Both the position numbers and the translations under genes were made by a program. From NCBI GenBank assembly GCA_026389425.1, contig JAPLHW010000149.1, positions 1 to 34,729 of the forward strand: 34,729 nucleotides of DNA, written 5' to 3'. Positions 32,885 to 34,729 of the stretch are shown piece by piece. The stretch comes from Coprothermobacterota bacterium (GTDB taxonomy: Bacteria; Caldisericota; JANLFM01). Under the pieces are notes generated by a model. That model was not told the DNA's origin. It searched no databases and was given only the letters and a program-made list of their open reading frames with translations. The stretch's first letter is position 1. Each line of letters begins with the position of its first letter.

Positions 32885-34226
32885 GTGACTTTTCAGGAGG
32901 TGAGGAAGCGGGGGCGATAGTGGAGGCGGCCAACGGCAGCGAACAGTGCGCCTTCCGGCCCAGTGGAGGTGGCACGGTCAGGGTGAAGGGGCGAAGAACC
33001 AGCAGCGAGGCGACCAAGGCAATCGCTTGAATGGCCGCGCCCGTCCAGAAGGAGAGGGTGGGATAGATGTCGTAGGAGAATCCCGCCCAGAGCGGACCGA
33101 CCGTGCGCCCCAGGGATTGAAAGGAGTTGCCCAACCCAAGAGCGGTTCCCTGCCCGGTGGTAGCACGCTTGGAGATGAGGGTGTTGACGGTGGGACCCAG
33201 CAAGGTGCTGCCGATGATGTAGATGCCGGTGGAGGCGAAGAGCCCCCACAGGCTGGGCATCACAGCCATGCCAATGAAGCCTACGACACTGATGGCCAGA
33301 CCGGTCTGCATCAGTCGCTCCTCCCCGAATCGCCGGACCAGGGGAGCAAAAAGGATCCCTTGCTGGATCACCGAGAGGATGCCGATCACTCCCATCCAGA
33401 TTCCCAACTGAGAGGGCCCGATGGCGTATCGGTCCTGAGCGTACAACCCCAGCACGCTCTCCATGTTAGACATGGCGAAAGCCACCAGGAATGCCATGAC
33501 GAAAAGGAATGCGGTGGGACCCCTGCGCACAGCTTGCCACAGTTGGCTGAACTGGCTGGCCTGGCGCCCTCTGACCTTCTCTCTGGCACTCGTCGCCAAT
33601 GACTCGGGAAGCACGAAGATGATGAAGGGGATCAGTAACAGAGCTAAGAAGGCGCTGAAGAAGAAGGGGATGGAAAGATTGATGGCAGCTCCGCTGGAAG
33701 CGTCCGTCGTCACTTGCATCAAGCCAGCCAACCAGGCTGGTAGGATTGGGTTCCATTTGGTCAAGACTCCTCCCAGAAAGGGGCCGAAGATCATTCCCAC
33801 CCCCATGGCAGCACCCATCAAGCCCATCCCCCCGGAGCGTCTCTCTAGGCTGGTGGTGTCGGCTACATAAGCGGTGGCGGTGGGCAATGTGGCCGAGGAT
33901 AGGATCCCGGCGACGGTACGGGCAGCTATGAAGACCCAGATATTCGGGGAGATAGCCTGCATGATGAAGGCGATGGAATACCCGGCAATGCCGATCAGCA
34001 AGACCGGCTTACGCCCGATACGATCCGAGAGGCGCCCCCAGAAAGGAGCAAAGAGGAATTGCATGAGGGAGTAGACAGCCATCATCAGCCCCAATTGGCT
34101 GCCGCTGGCCCCGAAATGGGTGATGAAAGAGGGCATCAGCGGCATCACGATGCCGAAGCCCAGCATGACGATGACCAACACGAAGAGCAGGATGGAGATG
34201 GCGACGGAGGGTGATTTGCTGGTCAT
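32871..34226 (-). CDS. MFS transporter (drug-efflux-like)
   Basis: 12-TM-like protein; MPSFITHFGASGSQLGLMMAVYSLMQFLFAPFWGRLSDRIGRKPVLLIGIAGY motif A. Confidence 0.94.
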   Translation of the reverse strand: MTSKSPSVAISILLFVLVIVMLGFGIVMPLMPSFITHFGASGSQLGLMMAVYSLMQFLFAPFWGRLSDRIGRKPVLLIGIAGYSIAFIMQAISPNIWVFIAARTVAGILSSATLPTATAYVADTTSLERRSGGMGLMGAAMGVGMIFGPFLGGVLTKWNPILPAWLAGLMQVTTDASSGAAINLSIPFFFSAFLALLLIPFIIFVLPESLATSAREKVRGRQASQFSQLWQAVRRGPTAFLFVMAFLVAFAMSNMESVLGLYAQDRYAIGPSQLGIWMGVIGILSVIQQGILFAPLVRRFGEERLMQTGLAISVVGFIGMAVMPSLWGLFASTGIYIIGSTLLGPTVNTLISKRATTGQGTALGLGNSFQSLGRTVGPLWAGFSYDIYPTLSFWTGAAIQAIALVASLLVLRPFTLTVPPPLGRKAHCSLPLAASTIAPASSPPEKSHERR

Positions 34227-34351
34227 GATAGATCCCTTCCATCAGTTTTCTGATACGAATCAAAATCTTGCCTGGGTAGAGATTGGGTTTGTCGCACCAG
34301 GTTGCGAAGAGCAGAGGCACTTTCGGCCAGTTCCTGGAGGGAGAGGCTGGC

Positions 34352-34374
34352 CATTAACATAGGCGAGATGTTAA
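34352..34374. promoter_or_regulatory. Candidate operator: perfect inverted repeat upstream of the MFS gene
   Basis: ATTAACAT-AGGCGAG-ATGTTAAT, 8-bp arms, in the gap between the two MFS genes. Confidence 0.5.
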
Positions 34375-34411
34375 TCATAGTTAATTGAATCCGTCAAGGG
34401 TCCTGGGTGGA

Positions 34412-34729
34412 TCAGGGAAGCCGGCGCAACTGGGGAACACCCAGCACAATGGCCAGCGCTACCAGCAATGCCATGCCGGCTCCAATGGCCACCGTCAACG
34501 GTTCGCCGATACGATCGGCTGCTGTCCCCGCCAAAAGACTGCCGATGGGTCCCATGCCAAAGAAGAGGAAGCTATAGATGCCCATCACCCGGCCTCTCAT
34601 CTGGTCAGCAGCCAGGGTTTGCACCAGGGCGTTGGCTAGGTTCATCACCAGGATTTGGGCTAACCCCACCAAGAGCAGGGCGAGGAGAGAGAGGGGGGTC
34701 CAGCGCATGAAAGTGAAGAGCAGGATCAT
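34412..34729 (-). CDS. MFS transporter C-terminal part (truncated by right window edge)
   Basis: LALLLVGLAQILVMNLANALVQTLAADQMRGRVMGIYSFLFFGMGPIGSLLAGTAADRIGEPLTVAIGAGMALLVALAIVLG; EntS-like C-terminal half. Confidence 0.85.
   Translation of the reverse strand: MILLFTFMRWTPLSLLALLLVGLAQILVMNLANALVQTLAADQMRGRVMGIYSFLFFGMGPIGSLLAGTAADRIGEPLTVAIGAGMALLVALAIVLGVPQLRRLP

Overview
The window is a dense accessory/metabolic region with no transposase, CRISPR array or rRNA seen. The left ~20 kb looks like a catabolic locus. It holds two paralogous BMP-family (PnrA/BmpA-like) lipoprotein receptors, one complete nucleoside-type ABC transporter (ATPase plus two permeases), and a sugar/ketose module: TIM-barrel epimerase, HpcH/HpaI aldolase, Ldh-family dehydrogenase, Zn-alcohol dehydrogenase, FGGY kinase and DeoC/LsrF-like aldolase. 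A second module follows: a non-canonical carbamoyltransferase, a three-subunit xanthine-dehydrogenase-type molybdoenzyme, an SsnA-like amidohydrolase and an IclR regulator. A PreA/dihydroorotate-dehydrogenase-like gene, cut by the left edge, is missing from the ORF track. The right part carries a lipid kinase, a Cys-rich DUF6485-like protein, a DOMON-cytochrome b561-like membrane protein, a large kelch protein, an MBL-fold hydrolase, a DUF2284 protein, QueG, an Fpg/MutM-family protein, an EndoQ-like PHP nuclease, tRNA-Ser(GGA), a DinB-like gene interrupted by an in-frame TGA, and MFS transporters. The most notable non-coding signals are a dispersed GCGGCAGC-type repeat family (including a six-unit 18-bp tandem array), an 84-bp inverted repeat pair, several near-perfect palindromes (one of them inside the N-terminal coding frame of the molybdoenzyme 2Fe-2S subunit), and a multi-hairpin leader before the carbamoyltransferase. 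All product calls come from motif recognition by eye; no searches were run.
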